64,000 nucleotides of DNA from Asparagopsis taxiformis (lineage: Eukaryota; Rhodophyta; Florideophyceae; Bonnemaisoniales; Bonnemaisoniaceae): the NCBI GenBank assembly GCA_030407315.1, contig JALQPE010000345.1:1-64000 (forward strand), given 5' to 3'. This document shows positions 12,283 through 21,790 of the stretch, piece after piece. A program made the translations under genes and the position numbers. The notes beneath the pieces were generated by a model that was not told the DNA's origin, did not search any database, and saw nothing but the letters and a program-made list of their open reading frames with translations. Position 1 is the first letter of the stretch. Each line of letters begins with the position of its first letter.

Positions 12283-13926
12283 ATGGCTCCTCCCAACAAT
12301 GAAAACATCCACCGCGACGTGGAAGCGCGCTTCTCCGCTCTTCTCCAACAGTTCCTCGCTCCCATTCAGGAAGAACTGGCCGCTCTACGTTACCTTTCTT
12401 CCCTCCTCGCCGGCACCAACACTGTTCCAGCTGCCAGCGCTGAGGATCCATACAGGAGCGTTCATATTGCCTGTCAGCTTGTGAACAGCATTTTCAGCAA
12501 CAAAGCAACCGTCTCTCGCTTCGTTGCTCACTGCACAGTCAAGGAGTTGGCCAGGACTGGCGCTCCGTTCCAGACCAGCTGTCCTAGTTCCTCCCATCCT
12601 TCCAACTCCTGTCCGACTCTGCTCCTCGCCGCACTGTCCTTCTCCCAATTCTCTTCCACTCCCGCGGACTCCGCAAAGTCCAAGCGTTCCCTCATTTCCA
12701 GCCCCGTAGGGAAAAAGCACGTCTACTTGAAGCGCTCAATCGTCGGTTCCGCTTTCTTCTCAATGGCCAACGACCAGGTCGTTAGGTGGAAGGACTCGAC
12801 ATCGCGTAAAGCCGGCAACGTAGACCCTGGAGAAGAGGATGACCTTAACATGTCGACAGCCATCCGCAGCTACCCCCTCCGAAACGCCACCGTTGTACCT
12901 CAGGATAAGCCTGCCTGGGTGCGCCTCCCGCCTCATGCTCTTCGAGAAGCCTTTGCACTTGCAATGCCCACAGATGAAGACAACATCGTTGTGCCGCCTT
13001 CAAAGCGGAAGCGACTATCTACCGGCACCGATGTAGAATCCATCCGAGCTCCCCCTGCCTCTTCCTCGACATCCAGAAACTCCGCTATCCCTGCAGCAGA
13101 TACTGGACCCGTTATGTTGGCTACGTCCGCGCTGCGTGCTCTTACAAATTTCTTTAACAACTCTAGAAAGAATATGAAACAAGAGCTTCTCAAATCATGT
13201 TTCTTTCTTCTTCACCAAGATTTCGACGCCGTTCTTCTCGACAACTCTGCAGATAGTAATCAAGCATCGTTCATGACGTTCAATAACGACTTTCCCCTTC
13301 GTTCCGATGATTCTATTCCTACCACTGCTAGAGCGTACGGGAACAGTGCAGAAGCAAACAAGGTATATGAAGAAAACGACAGAATCTTCAATACTTTCAC
13401 GCTCGACTGTCATGAGCTCATCGTTCAGGTCACCTATACAGTTTCCGTCACAGACTCCGAAGCCGACTCCTCTCCGTCTCGTTCCTCACAGCAACGAAAA
13501 GCTCTGACCAAATTCTCCTTCCTCACCACTGCCATGGTACTGCTCACCAGTTTCTGCCAATGCCCTCAACGCCATCTTCTGTGCCACAATACGGAAGCTA
13601 TTCTTGCCTCTTACAAGATAGCTATATGCTTAAAATCACTATTCTCCTCAATGATAGACTCAGATGAATATGGTAGAGATGGCTTCCCGCTTGTTGGAAG
13701 TCACGGATGCCTTGACCTCCGCGACTATATTCCTGGTGGCGAGCTACTCTCCAGCTTCATTCGAAAGAAGAAGAATATATCCGCCCACGAATACGATGCA
13801 ATCAAATTCGACACAACAGATCTTTGTTCCATAGCAACTGAGGACCTCGATCCTCCCTGCAACGTTACGGAAGACCATCAAGCTTTGCAGGAGGATGAGG
13901 AGCTTGGAATATCCCTCGTCATGTGA
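12283..13926 (+). CDS. Unrecognised 548-residue protein
   Basis: Start placed at ATG 12283 (MAPPNNENIHRDVE), following a pyrimidine-rich leader; the open frame extends 126 bases further upstream without an ATG. The N-terminus is predicted helical (about residues 8-40). The middle is Ser/Pro-rich with a basic KRKR segment near residue 247. The second half has hydrophobic helical stretches (FSFLTTAMVLLTSF). The last 30 residues are acidic. No family was recognised. Layout (helical start, basic middle, hydrophobic C-terminal half) is loosely like the accessory protein of the transposon at 18.5-20.0 kb, but I cannot show homology. The frame is intact over its full length, unlike its neighbours. 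It is convergent with the gene at 14.0-15.8 kb. Confidence 0.5.
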   Translation: MAPPNNENIHRDVEARFSALLQQFLAPIQEELAALRYLSSLLAGTNTVPAASAEDPYRSVHIACQLVNSIFSNKATVSRFVAHCTVKELARTGAPFQTSCPSSSHPSNSCPTLLLAALSFSQFSSTPADSAKSKRSLISSPVGKKHVYLKRSIVGSAFFSMANDQVVRWKDSTSRKAGNVDPGEEDDLNMSTAIRSYPLRNATVVPQDKPAWVRLPPHALREAFALAMPTDEDNIVVPPSKRKRLSTGTDVESIRAPPASSSTSRNSAIPAADTGPVMLATSALRALTNFFNNSRKNMKQELLKSCFFLLHQDFDAVLLDNSADSNQASFMTFNNDFPLRSDDSIPTTARAYGNSAEANKVYEENDRIFNTFTLDCHELIVQVTYTVSVTDSEADSSPSRSSQQRKALTKFSFLTTAMVLLTSFCQCPQRHLLCHNTEAILASYKIAICLKSLFSSMIDSDEYGRDGFPLVGSHGCLDLRDYIPGGELLSSFIRKKKNISAHEYDAIKFDTTDLCSIATEDLDPPCNVTEDHQALQEDEELGISLVM

Positions 13927-14046
13927 CTTCTCCTTTCCCCTTATGCCTAGTAGACTCAAACAATAATGTAAACTGTAGTCTTCTTTGAAACCTTCAAACT
14001 TTTACCGTTCTCCTTTCATATTCTACTCATCCATTTATTTATCGCT

Positions 14047-15786
14047 CTATAGCAGGTACTTCTCGGCCAGTTTTTCCATTCTTCCCGCTCCTACTGCCCT
14101 GTTCACTACTTCTTCGGACAGCAGTTTGGCTATTCTTCGCGGTTCGTCAATACCATGGATTAAAACATACGGTACGTAAACTCGCAAACAACCCCACTGT
14201 CCCTCTCCATTCCTTCCACGTTTCCTCTGCCCAACAGGCTCCCATTCCACCCGGAAACTCTTCACAACTCCGCTCCTTCGACTTCTTCCCCCATTGACAC
14301 ATCCACTGCGAACCTCTGAATGAATTGGGCACACCCCCTCTCGACTCTCAACCTCCATCTTCGAAACGTACTGTCCCTGCACTATTGTGCGATCCCTTCG
14401 AACTGCACACAGTGCAGATTGTTCCCTCCGCAGCGCACAGAACATGCTGCTCCCGATGCTCATCGATACCGGTCCATTCTCACTATTCCCTCCATCATCC
14501 TCACAAAGTGCCGTCCCCAATATTTGCAGGCTACTCTGTTTCCAAAACCTCTCTTCATTCTCTTTCTCTTCTTCTTTCCCGTCAGTAGTAGACACGTTAC
14601 GGGTGTGCACAAGCATTTCGCTGCGCTGCAATAAAGATATTCCTAGCATGTCGGATAGCACAGCAAAGTTGCTGCAAACCACTGTGATCGCTTCGTTTCC
14701 AGTTCCATGCATTGCCGAGTGTAAACTGGGATACACATCGTACAGACCTTCACCGTATAGGTCTATTGTTCCCTTCAGTAACTCTCGGAATATCCCGCTG
14801 CACAATGTAGCAGGAACTTGTATCGGAGAGGTCACGAGATTTCCGCACATCATAGCTCCGTCCACCATACTTGTAGAGAACACGCGACTAGAGCTTCCAG
14901 TCGGTATTCGTACAGCCTGTTCTACCATCTTCTCCACTCCTCTCCGCATCATCGACAACAGCACCAGACCAACATTATCAACGATGCTGCTGGAACAATT
15001 AAACTTCCCAGCGTCCAACAACGACATTGCATCCTCCAGAACTCGCACCCTGGTCTCCAGCTGGCTCTCATTCGACGTCCTCTGTGCCCTCACTGCTCCA
15101 TCTTCGGTTTTAACACGCTTGTAATCCGGCTCCCCAGCTTGCCGGCTATCCTCAGCGCTACTGTAGCTGGACTCCTCCGACAGTTCAATCTCCTCCCCCT
15201 CATCGTGACCGTCAACGTTTCCGACAGAGCATTTTCCTCTGCGCCACGCAGTCGGCTGCTGTCCGGCGCACATAATTCTCCGTCCGAGTAGGAACGTTCC
15301 ATCATCATATCCCACGCAGGGATATCCCTTTTCCGGCATTGCATCGTACAGAATCCTGCCTTCAGCGATGATCTCTTCCTCGAATTTCGGCTGCACGCTA
15401 CCCGAAAATCTCCAAGACCTTACATCCGAAAACGCCACCTTTCTCCCACCTTGTATAATATGGATCATCATCACCGACGCGCCGTCTCCATCCTTAGCGT
15501 CCCCAGATTCCACGACCCCGGGCACGTACACTCCACTTTCCCTCTCTACGTCTACGAGGGCTCCTGGTGGAGGAGCTCCCGTGCATACTGGAAACTCTTC
15601 GGGGAGGCTCAGTGACACCACCTTCCCGCCCCACCACATCCCCACACCAGACACCTCAAACCACACCTCGATCCTAGACCCCACTTTCGGCAAGTCTTCG
15701 ATACCGAGTACCCTCTCTTGGGCACGGTTCGCAATCGCTTTTTCGCTCTTGCACCTAATCCTCGCTGACTCACGCCTGTTCGTCAT
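14047..15786 (-). CDS. Tudor-like N-terminal protein of 579 residues, otherwise unrecognised
   Basis: ATG at 15786, stop at 14047, intact frame. Residues about 30-110 read like a Tudor/Agenet-type reader: GSRIEVWFEV, GMWWGGKVVSL, GALVDVE, then a second similar segment (ILYDAMPEKGYPCVGYDDGT) near residue 150. An acidic Ser/Glu stretch (EGEEIELSEES) and a KRVK basic patch follow. The rest is predicted globular with no recognised motif. Tudor-type domains bind methylated Arg/Lys on histones or other proteins, so a chromatin role is possible, but this is inference from a weak pattern. It converges on the gene at 12.28-13.93 kb with about 120 bp between stops. Confidence 0.5.
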   Translation of the reverse strand: MTNRRESARIRCKSEKAIANRAQERVLGIEDLPKVGSRIEVWFEVSGVGMWWGGKVVSLSLPEEFPVCTGAPPPGALVDVERESGVYVPGVVESGDAKDGDGASVMMIHIIQGGRKVAFSDVRSWRFSGSVQPKFEEEIIAEGRILYDAMPEKGYPCVGYDDGTFLLGRRIMCAGQQPTAWRRGKCSVGNVDGHDEGEEIELSEESSYSSAEDSRQAGEPDYKRVKTEDGAVRAQRTSNESQLETRVRVLEDAMSLLDAGKFNCSSSIVDNVGLVLLSMMRRGVEKMVEQAVRIPTGSSSRVFSTSMVDGAMMCGNLVTSPIQVPATLCSGIFRELLKGTIDLYGEGLYDVYPSLHSAMHGTGNEAITVVCSNFAVLSDMLGISLLQRSEMLVHTRNVSTTDGKEEEKENEERFWKQSSLQILGTALCEDDGGNSENGPVSMSIGSSMFCALRREQSALCAVRRDRTIVQGQYVSKMEVESREGVCPIHSEVRSGCVNGGRSRRSGVVKSFRVEWEPVGQRKRGRNGEGQWGCLRVYVPYVLIHGIDEPRRIAKLLSEEVVNRAVGAGRMEKLAEKYLL

Positions 15787-16161
15787 GATTCCCCTTCCAA
15801 ATTAGTTGTAATACTAGAGAAGACGACAATTTAACAATGTAGTTGATGCAATACCATCTTTTCACTACGGCGATACAGCCTAATATATGTGTACATACTC
15901 ATGATGAATCATCTACTCCGTAACGTCATTGCGTTTACCACGAAATGGCATGACTCGCTGATCGATTCTCATACTCAACTTACTCGAGCAAAACTCAATC
16001 CGGCATGTCAACCAGCCCGGATTGCGATTCCGACCATTTTTAAATTCAATTTTTCTTCACATTCCCTTTTAATTACCCATTATAGCTCCCGATCAAACTA
16101 CATTTCGTGATTGGTAGTTCAGATTAATTTGGCTGATCCTCAGCTACTTCCCTCTCGAGAG

Positions 16162-16170
16162 TATATATAG
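16162..16170 (+). promoter_or_regulatory. TATA-like box of array unit 1
   Basis: TATATATAG about 40 bp before the first hairpin of the array. The same motif is at the same place in unit 3 and degenerates to TATATGTAG in unit 2 (16529-16537). Confidence 0.4.
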
Positions 16171-17003
16171 TGTCTTTGGCTCCAGCGACCCGTACGGACG
16201 GGCCGGTTCGGTCGATGCAGACCCATACGCCAAACGTGAACAAGACCCGTCTGGTTCTCGCATGCCATATGGGTTTGCATCGACCGAGCGGGCACAGCGG
16301 TTGTTCAAAATCGATCTTGGTAAGTAGAAGAAGTCAGGTTGTTACTAGACTTACTCGAGCAAAACTCAATCCGGCATGTCAACCAGCCCGGATTGCGATT
16401 CTGACCATTTCTAACTCCAATTTTTTCACATTCGCTTCTAATTACCCATTATAGCTCCCAATTAAACTACATTTCGTGATTGGTAATTCAGATTAATTTT
16501 GCAGATCCTCAGCCCCTTCCCTCAAGAGTATATGTAGTGCCTTTGGCTCCAGCGACCCTTACGCCCGCTTGCACCGATGTGCAGATATGCAGATTATGAC
16601 CGCGATGCGAAGCCATTTCCTGATCAGGAAATGGCTTCGCATCTCGGTCGTAATCTGCTGTACAATAGGTCGAACTATAGGTATACAGTATACTCTACAA
16701 CGTCAATCCCTCCACTCTTCATTTTAATTCCCGCGTTCACTACGGCCCCTCGGTAGTTAAAAATCGATCTTGATAACTGGAAGAATTCTGGTGGTTTCCA
16801 GACTTACTCGAGCAAAACTCAATCCGGCATGTCAACCAGCCCGGATTGCGATTCCGACCATTTTTAACTCCAATTTTTTTCAATTTTTCATATTCGCTTC
16901 TAATTACCCATTATAGCTCCCAATCACACGTGTGTAGTACTCCATTTCGTGATTGGTAGTTCAGATTAATTTCGCTGATCCTCAGCCACTTCCCTCTCGA
17001 GAG

Positions 17004-17012
17004 TATATATAG
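17004..17012 (+). promoter_or_regulatory. TATA-like box of array unit 3
   Basis: TATATATAG preceded by CTCTCGAGAG, about 50 bp before the hairpin at 17062-17158. In unit 4 the motif is reduced to GTATAGTG. Confidence 0.4.
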
Positions 17013-17653
17013 TTTCTCTGGCTACGACCCTTACGCCGGCGTACGGGTGCTTTCAAACGGACCCGTTCGCACACACCGGATCCCTATGCAAAGCGCGACG
17101 AACCAAACGGGTCTGGTTCGTCGCGTTTGGCGTACGGATCTGGTGTGTGCGAACGGGCATAGGGGTAGTTCAAAATCGATCTTGGTAAGTAGAAGAATTC
17201 CGGTTGTTTCTAGATTTACTCGAGCAAAACTCAATCCGGCATGTCAACCAGCCCGGATTGCGATTCCGACCATTTCTAACTCCAATTTTTTCTTCATATT
17301 CGCGTCCAATTACCCATTATAGCTCCCGATCAAACTACATTTCGTGATTGGTAATTCAGACTAATTTTGTGGATCCTCTACCACTTCCCTCTACAGATTG
17401 TATAGTGAATGACAGGTACTACTGCGGCAAGGTCCCATACGTAAATTGAGTCTCTGGCTACAACGAACCCTATGCCCGCTCGCATGCACCCGATCCATAT
17501 GCGAAGCGGGACGAACCAGACGGGTCTGGTTCGTCTCTTTTTGCATACGGATCGGGTGCATGCGAGCGGGCGTAAGGGTCGTTCAAAATCGATCTTGGTA
17601 ACCGGCAGAATTCCGGTTCTACGGATTCGTATGCATACGCGGTTGAAGTATTA

Positions 17654-17746
17654 GCATTCCAATACTTCAGGTGCTTACGCCCCAAAGCATGACAGACTAT
17701 AGTCTGTCATGTTTGGGGGCGTACGCACCTGAAGTATTGGAATGCC
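17654..17746. repeat. 93-bp near-perfect hairpin
   Basis: Arms GCATTCCAATACTTCAGG and mirror, with an inner perfect palindrome CATGACAGACTATAG plus its complement. It follows unit 4 of the tandem array and lacks its own CTCGAG head. The flank ATGACCGCGA and the text after it also occur around the unit-2 hairpin. Confidence 0.7.
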
Positions 17747-18057
17747 AATCTGCAGATATGAAGATTATGACCGCGACGCCAAACCATTTCCTGACCTTCT
17801 GTACAATGTCAATCCCTCCACTCTTCATTGTAATTCCCGCGTTCACTACGGCCCCATCGCCCAATTGACCTCCCTTCCAGCACTACCATACTATACTACC
17901 TATCAATTATTTCCTAGCTTTCATCTTCTCACCTACCTCAACATAGGAAATTTCCCTCGTCCACAGCAACGCCAGAGTATATTCCAAGAAACAATTTCAT
18001 ACATGCACCTAGCCTACAAGTAGCTCACCTTAAGACATTGCCCATGCGTAAGTTCAT

Positions 18058-18470
18058 TTCCATCATGTCCCAAATTACACCTACTGTAATGGAACCACCA
18101 AAACCAGTGAAACCAGCCTCCCAAACCAGTCCATGCACTGGTTTAAACCACCCTCCGTACTGTACCCGTCGCTGGTTTGCCATTCCCGTCATTCCATAGC
18201 TGAAATTAGTAATTTCAATGGTTTTTTTCCACCCACCGCCGGCCGCCAGCGTATGGACGGGCGCAAATCTAAAACCATCAAAAAAATCATGCCCAACTAC
18301 AGTACAGAACCAGCCTTTCAGCCTGGCCTGGCCAATGCTTTTCTCTGGTTTTTTTCCATCCCATTTCTCTACTGTATCCAGCCACGTCGCGTGGTTTTTT
18401 TCCAGTAAAATTTACAAATTTTGCTCTGGCCGGCTATTCCATCCAAATCTACTGGTTCAAACCAGTGAAA
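18058..18470. repeat. Clustered AAACCAG/CTGGTTT motifs, probable subterminal repeats of the split transposon
   Basis: At least ten copies of ACCAGT/ACTGGTTT-type motifs in both orientations within 400 bp, directly before the accessory gene of the outer transposon. Short motifs repeated in both orientations near the ends are typical of CACTA-type elements, where transposase binds. I could not find the matching right end near 52 kb, so the terminus itself is not assigned. Confidence 0.5.
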
Positions 18471-18473
18471 TCA

Positions 18474-19986
18474 ATGGTTTTCTCAAAAATTGCTCATGCT
18501 GTGGAGGCTAAGGTGAAGACTCTGCAGGCGGAAAATGCCAGCCTTACTGCAATTGCGAGAACAGGTAGAATCAGTGATCACGGTGGCGGTAAGTCGAAAA
18601 TACAGAAAGCCATTCCTGTGAAATACCTTGGAGTTCTTAGGGCGGTTGAGGAAAACCTGACAAAGTGGTGCAAGAACGAGACTATGGAGCTGGACCCTAT
18701 AGCGGAACAAACGCAGAGACGTTGGACTGGACGTACCATCGAGGTAGAGCCGGTAGAAGGGACACTTTCAAAGTGTCCAAGTTGGAGCGAAAACGGTGTA
18801 GGATATATTGCTACCCCTCCGGGCTATATCATCAAGAATCTGCAGTGGTATACACCTTCTTACAGGGACGAGAGTGATCTGCTGAATGACTTGGTGCGCA
18901 CGTACTGCGTCAAAGTCCGTGGTGTGATGTGTTTTCCGATGAGGAGCAGCGTGTGTGCTGTCAAGAGGCTGTGGCGGGGAGCAAGGAATTGAAAGTGAAG
19001 GTGACGCAGAAACTGTCCGACGTGATGAGTGCACGGAAGCGTAATGCGAGAGACAGATTGTTCGGTTCGCTGGGTACACGAAATTAATTTCTAGATGCAC
19101 GATGCTGACGACGCGAGCTGAGATGGACGAGCGAGAGGATCAAAAGCGCGAAGCGTCTGAGAAGCTTTTGAAACGGGAAAGCAACGGTGATTTGGATATG
19201 GGGAGGTGGCGAACGGCACCGTTCTCAGAGCTGCGATACAGCAAAGGCATGGTTCCTGACAGCTTAAGCTGAATTGTCGAATTCGAAATGGAAGTGAATG
19301 GTGATGCATGGTTTAACAACCGAGTAGCTGTGAATGTGCTGGACATCTTCAGGGGTTATTCGATACGACCAGAACAAGTAATGGACATAGAGACGAGCAT
19401 ACTAACGCTGGCGCGCCTGGATGCTTGGCTAGTGACTACTGTGGAGTGTTTGGATGAACCGAAGGGGAAAGGAGGTGCACGGCAGAAGGAGTTTACAAGG
19501 AGCTACAGTCAATATGTGGGGGTAGCTTTTCAGCAATTAGTTGGTATGGTGGTGTACTGCATGTCTTGTCTCCAAGGCTCGCAAGCAAGGGAACAAACGG
19601 ACGTTGTAGAGAGCGAACAGCGGACTAATGCACAGTCACGGCATGTGTTTGCAAGCCGTACTGTGACGAGAGAGGCTGTTGAAGTGTGGCAAAGCGGAGA
19701 GGGGTCTGGAATTGTTCATGTCGTTGATGATGTAAACCGTTGCTCATCACTTGTTCTAGTGTCCGAGGATTGGATTCAATCGCATATTACGTCAAACCTC
19801 GGTGCTGTAATGGATTGTGTGATTGCGCAAGGACTAATTGGCGCAGAACTTTTCGTCGTTGACCCATATGCTGGACACCTGAGTGCAAACCTGAATGTCG
19901 AAATCAATGCCGCACAGTATGGGGGCATGGAGCGGCGCCATCCAGCCACTGCTGATAACGGTTTTGGCGTAATGGAGGATGGTTGA
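18474..19986 (+). pseudogene. Accessory protein gene of the outer transposon (frameshifted)
   Basis: An open frame from ATG 18474 (after GTGAAATCA) gives a helical N-terminus (VEAKVKTLQAEN) and a segment ending near 18,930, where the plausible frame shifts to SDEEQRVCCQEAV and KVTQKLSDVMSARKRNARD. A second intact frame runs from ATG 19288 to 19986 (DIETSILTLARLDAWLV, QYVGVAFQQLVGMVVYCM). At least two frame changes and one TGA near 19,268 separate the parts. No family recognised. It converges on the transposase gene that ends at 20064, the usual two-gene layout of CACTA-type elements; role inferred only from position. Confidence 0.45.
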
Positions 19987-20063
19987 AATTAGTGCAGTAA
20001 ATGTGACGTTGGCTAGAAGGCTTATCATGTAGTACATTATCAATAGAGTGCTGCGATTTAGAT

Positions 20064-21106
20064 TTATTCTTCTTCATTATCATCTGTGAACTGGTAATCA
20101 GTGTTGGTGTACAAGCGGTTGAGATAGAAACGGTGGTCCGACCAGTGCATTTGTTTCGTAAATGGCTTGACTGGAAAGTTACTTCGTACGATGTGCACAG
20201 TGCCAGATATAGTAGATGCAGGAATGAGGTCAAACCAAGGACCACCTGCACTGTGGGATGCAGTGTCATTGCTGTCAACGGATCCGTTGTCCGGGTCCCA
20301 TGTGGACCACTTTAAACAAATGCACCCAAGTGATTTTTCCACAGCGGTTTTTGGGGCAAAGCAGGTCATATACTGAACGAAAGCGAGTTCTACAGGTTGA
20401 AACAGGTTTGGAGACTGCAGGCGTACCAGTGCCAGGACGCGCCCTACCCACATGGTTCTGTAGTCATCGGCAGTTCCGGAGATGACGACAAAGGAGTACT
20501 GCGATCTCTTTGCGGGGCCGAATGATGAAGTTGCAAAGACGCGCTGCTGCTTGTGCCTCGACACGTTTGTGGGGCGAAGCATGCCACTGTGCGGGTCAAA
20601 GTCGTCGGCATCTGGGACGTACCCTCCCATGACGTAGGCGGTCTTTACCACGGTGACGGAAATGTCCATGTCATGTATTGGAGGGCCTTCTGCCGTGGCG
20701 CGCAGTCTAGCGAGGGTGAGGAACGCTTGTGCAGCTGTGTCACCGAGTTGCTGGAATAGCGTTATGGTGCCAGACGGGAACGAGGAGTTGTGCAGAGGCA
20801 AAAGAGTGGCAGGATCGGGCTGTCCGTCGATATCTGCAACGAGGAGGGTTTCATCGGGCAGCAGGGAGGCAAAGTCGTGCAGTGCAACGGTGAATCCGTC
20901 GCGAACGAGTACTGCACCGTCTGTGGGCGATATCATGCGTGGGTTCCCAATGTGTTCGATGGGGTGTGACCAGTTGGAGTGGCCAAGGAGAATTCCATGT
21001 GGCGAAAAGTCTCTTCCATGGCTGTGGAGCGCCTTCGAGAGGTTTTACTATAACTCTGTTTGAACAGAAGATGCGAGTGTTCGTAGGGGCCTGCATCAAT
21101 GTGTTC
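20064..21106 (-). pseudogene. Outer CACTA/Plavaka-type transposase, segment 4 (C-terminus)
   Basis: Continues the frame of segment 3 once the element at 21107-34210 and one TTC copy are removed, giving RYGALEHIDAGPYEHSH across the junction. Motifs: EHSHLLFKQSYSKTSRR and METF-like helix, the Glu-His-x-His plus lysine/tyrosine pattern typical of the C-terminal half of CACTA-superfamily transposases. A C-terminal domain follows with YSFVVISG, WVGRVLALVRL and PASTISGTVHIV. One frameshift near 21,020 (GGAATTC) fits one missing base. Stop codon at 20064. The full reconstructed protein is about 1,013 residues. Confidence 0.7.
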
Positions 21107-21118
21107 CCCTAGTGGACA

Positions 21119-21790
21119 TTTGCGAGTGGAGTTGGAGGATTGATAGATGATCATAGGAGTCTAATAAATCTTGATGTAGGATTATTTTAAGAGATAGAGA
21201 AAATTTCTAGTGACCTCAGATAGAGATCCACGTGTCCTCCACTTGTACCCGACTGTCCTCTAGCTGTCATACGCCTGTGCTCCAGTGAACACACTTTTGA
21301 CCCCCTTTCATGTCGCTGTATTGAAACAAAAAAAATTGGAAAAGACAGAGGATCTGGATTTCTCATTTGATTTCATTGGCTCAATTGCGTGAGGAATGTG
21401 CCGTTGGCACGTCGTATGCGAAAGTAACTTATCATAACAGTAACATTTTTTATCATCCGCGATGTGACAGTTAAACATAGTATCGTGACAGTCACAGAGG
21501 TGTGATGATCGGGACGCAATCAGAAATGACGAGACATCACGTCTTTGTTTTGTAACTCGCAGCTTCCCGTAGTTCAGAGTTGTCAATATTTCGTGGAACT
21601 CATGAATGGAAACACATTCCAGTCATGACCTTATTTCGGGACGAGAGCCGCTTGATGCGTGGGGAAGATGGTACTAACTCAGGGGGGTTTTCAATCTGCT
21701 TCACGTAAATAATCACCAAACCAGCCCATCAGAAAAAGTAGACTGAACTAGATATGTGAATCGCCATCCATTCATTCGTGAAGGGATTAT
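21119..21790. other. Left subterminal region of the 13.1-kb element, no gene seen
   Basis: Non-coding between the left end and the transposase stop codon. It has AT-rich stretches and short repeats such as GTCCTC. No RNA gene recognised. Confidence 0.45.

Larger units (their letters stand above)
15972..17628 (+). repeat. Tandem array of four units, each with a TATA-like box and a different hairpin
   Basis: Units begin with TACTCGAGCAAAACTC at 15981, 16352, 16805 and 17217 (periods 371, 453, 412). Each has the conserved order: CTCGAG-family head, ATTACCCATTATAGCTCC, TTTCGTGATTGGTA, TATA-like box, GGCTCCAGCGACCC-type text, a long inverted repeat, then TTCAAAATCGATCTTGG. The inverted repeats occupy about 16209-16287, 16589-16658, 17062-17158 and 17467-17579. 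They differ in sequence, but three share the centre GACCCGTCTGGTTC or its mirror form. No protein coding. The structure is directly visible; transcription is inference. Confidence 0.75.

Noticed and set aside
15972..17746. Integron cassette array with attC-like hairpins
   Set aside because: No integrase and no cassette coding sequences between hairpins; the units are near-identical outside the hairpins and carry TATA-like boxes, and the surroundings are eukaryotic.
20653..21063. Plus-strand open frame over the transposase C-terminus
   Set aside because: It is antisense to the VRDGFTVALHDFASLL part of the transposase and has no motif of its own.
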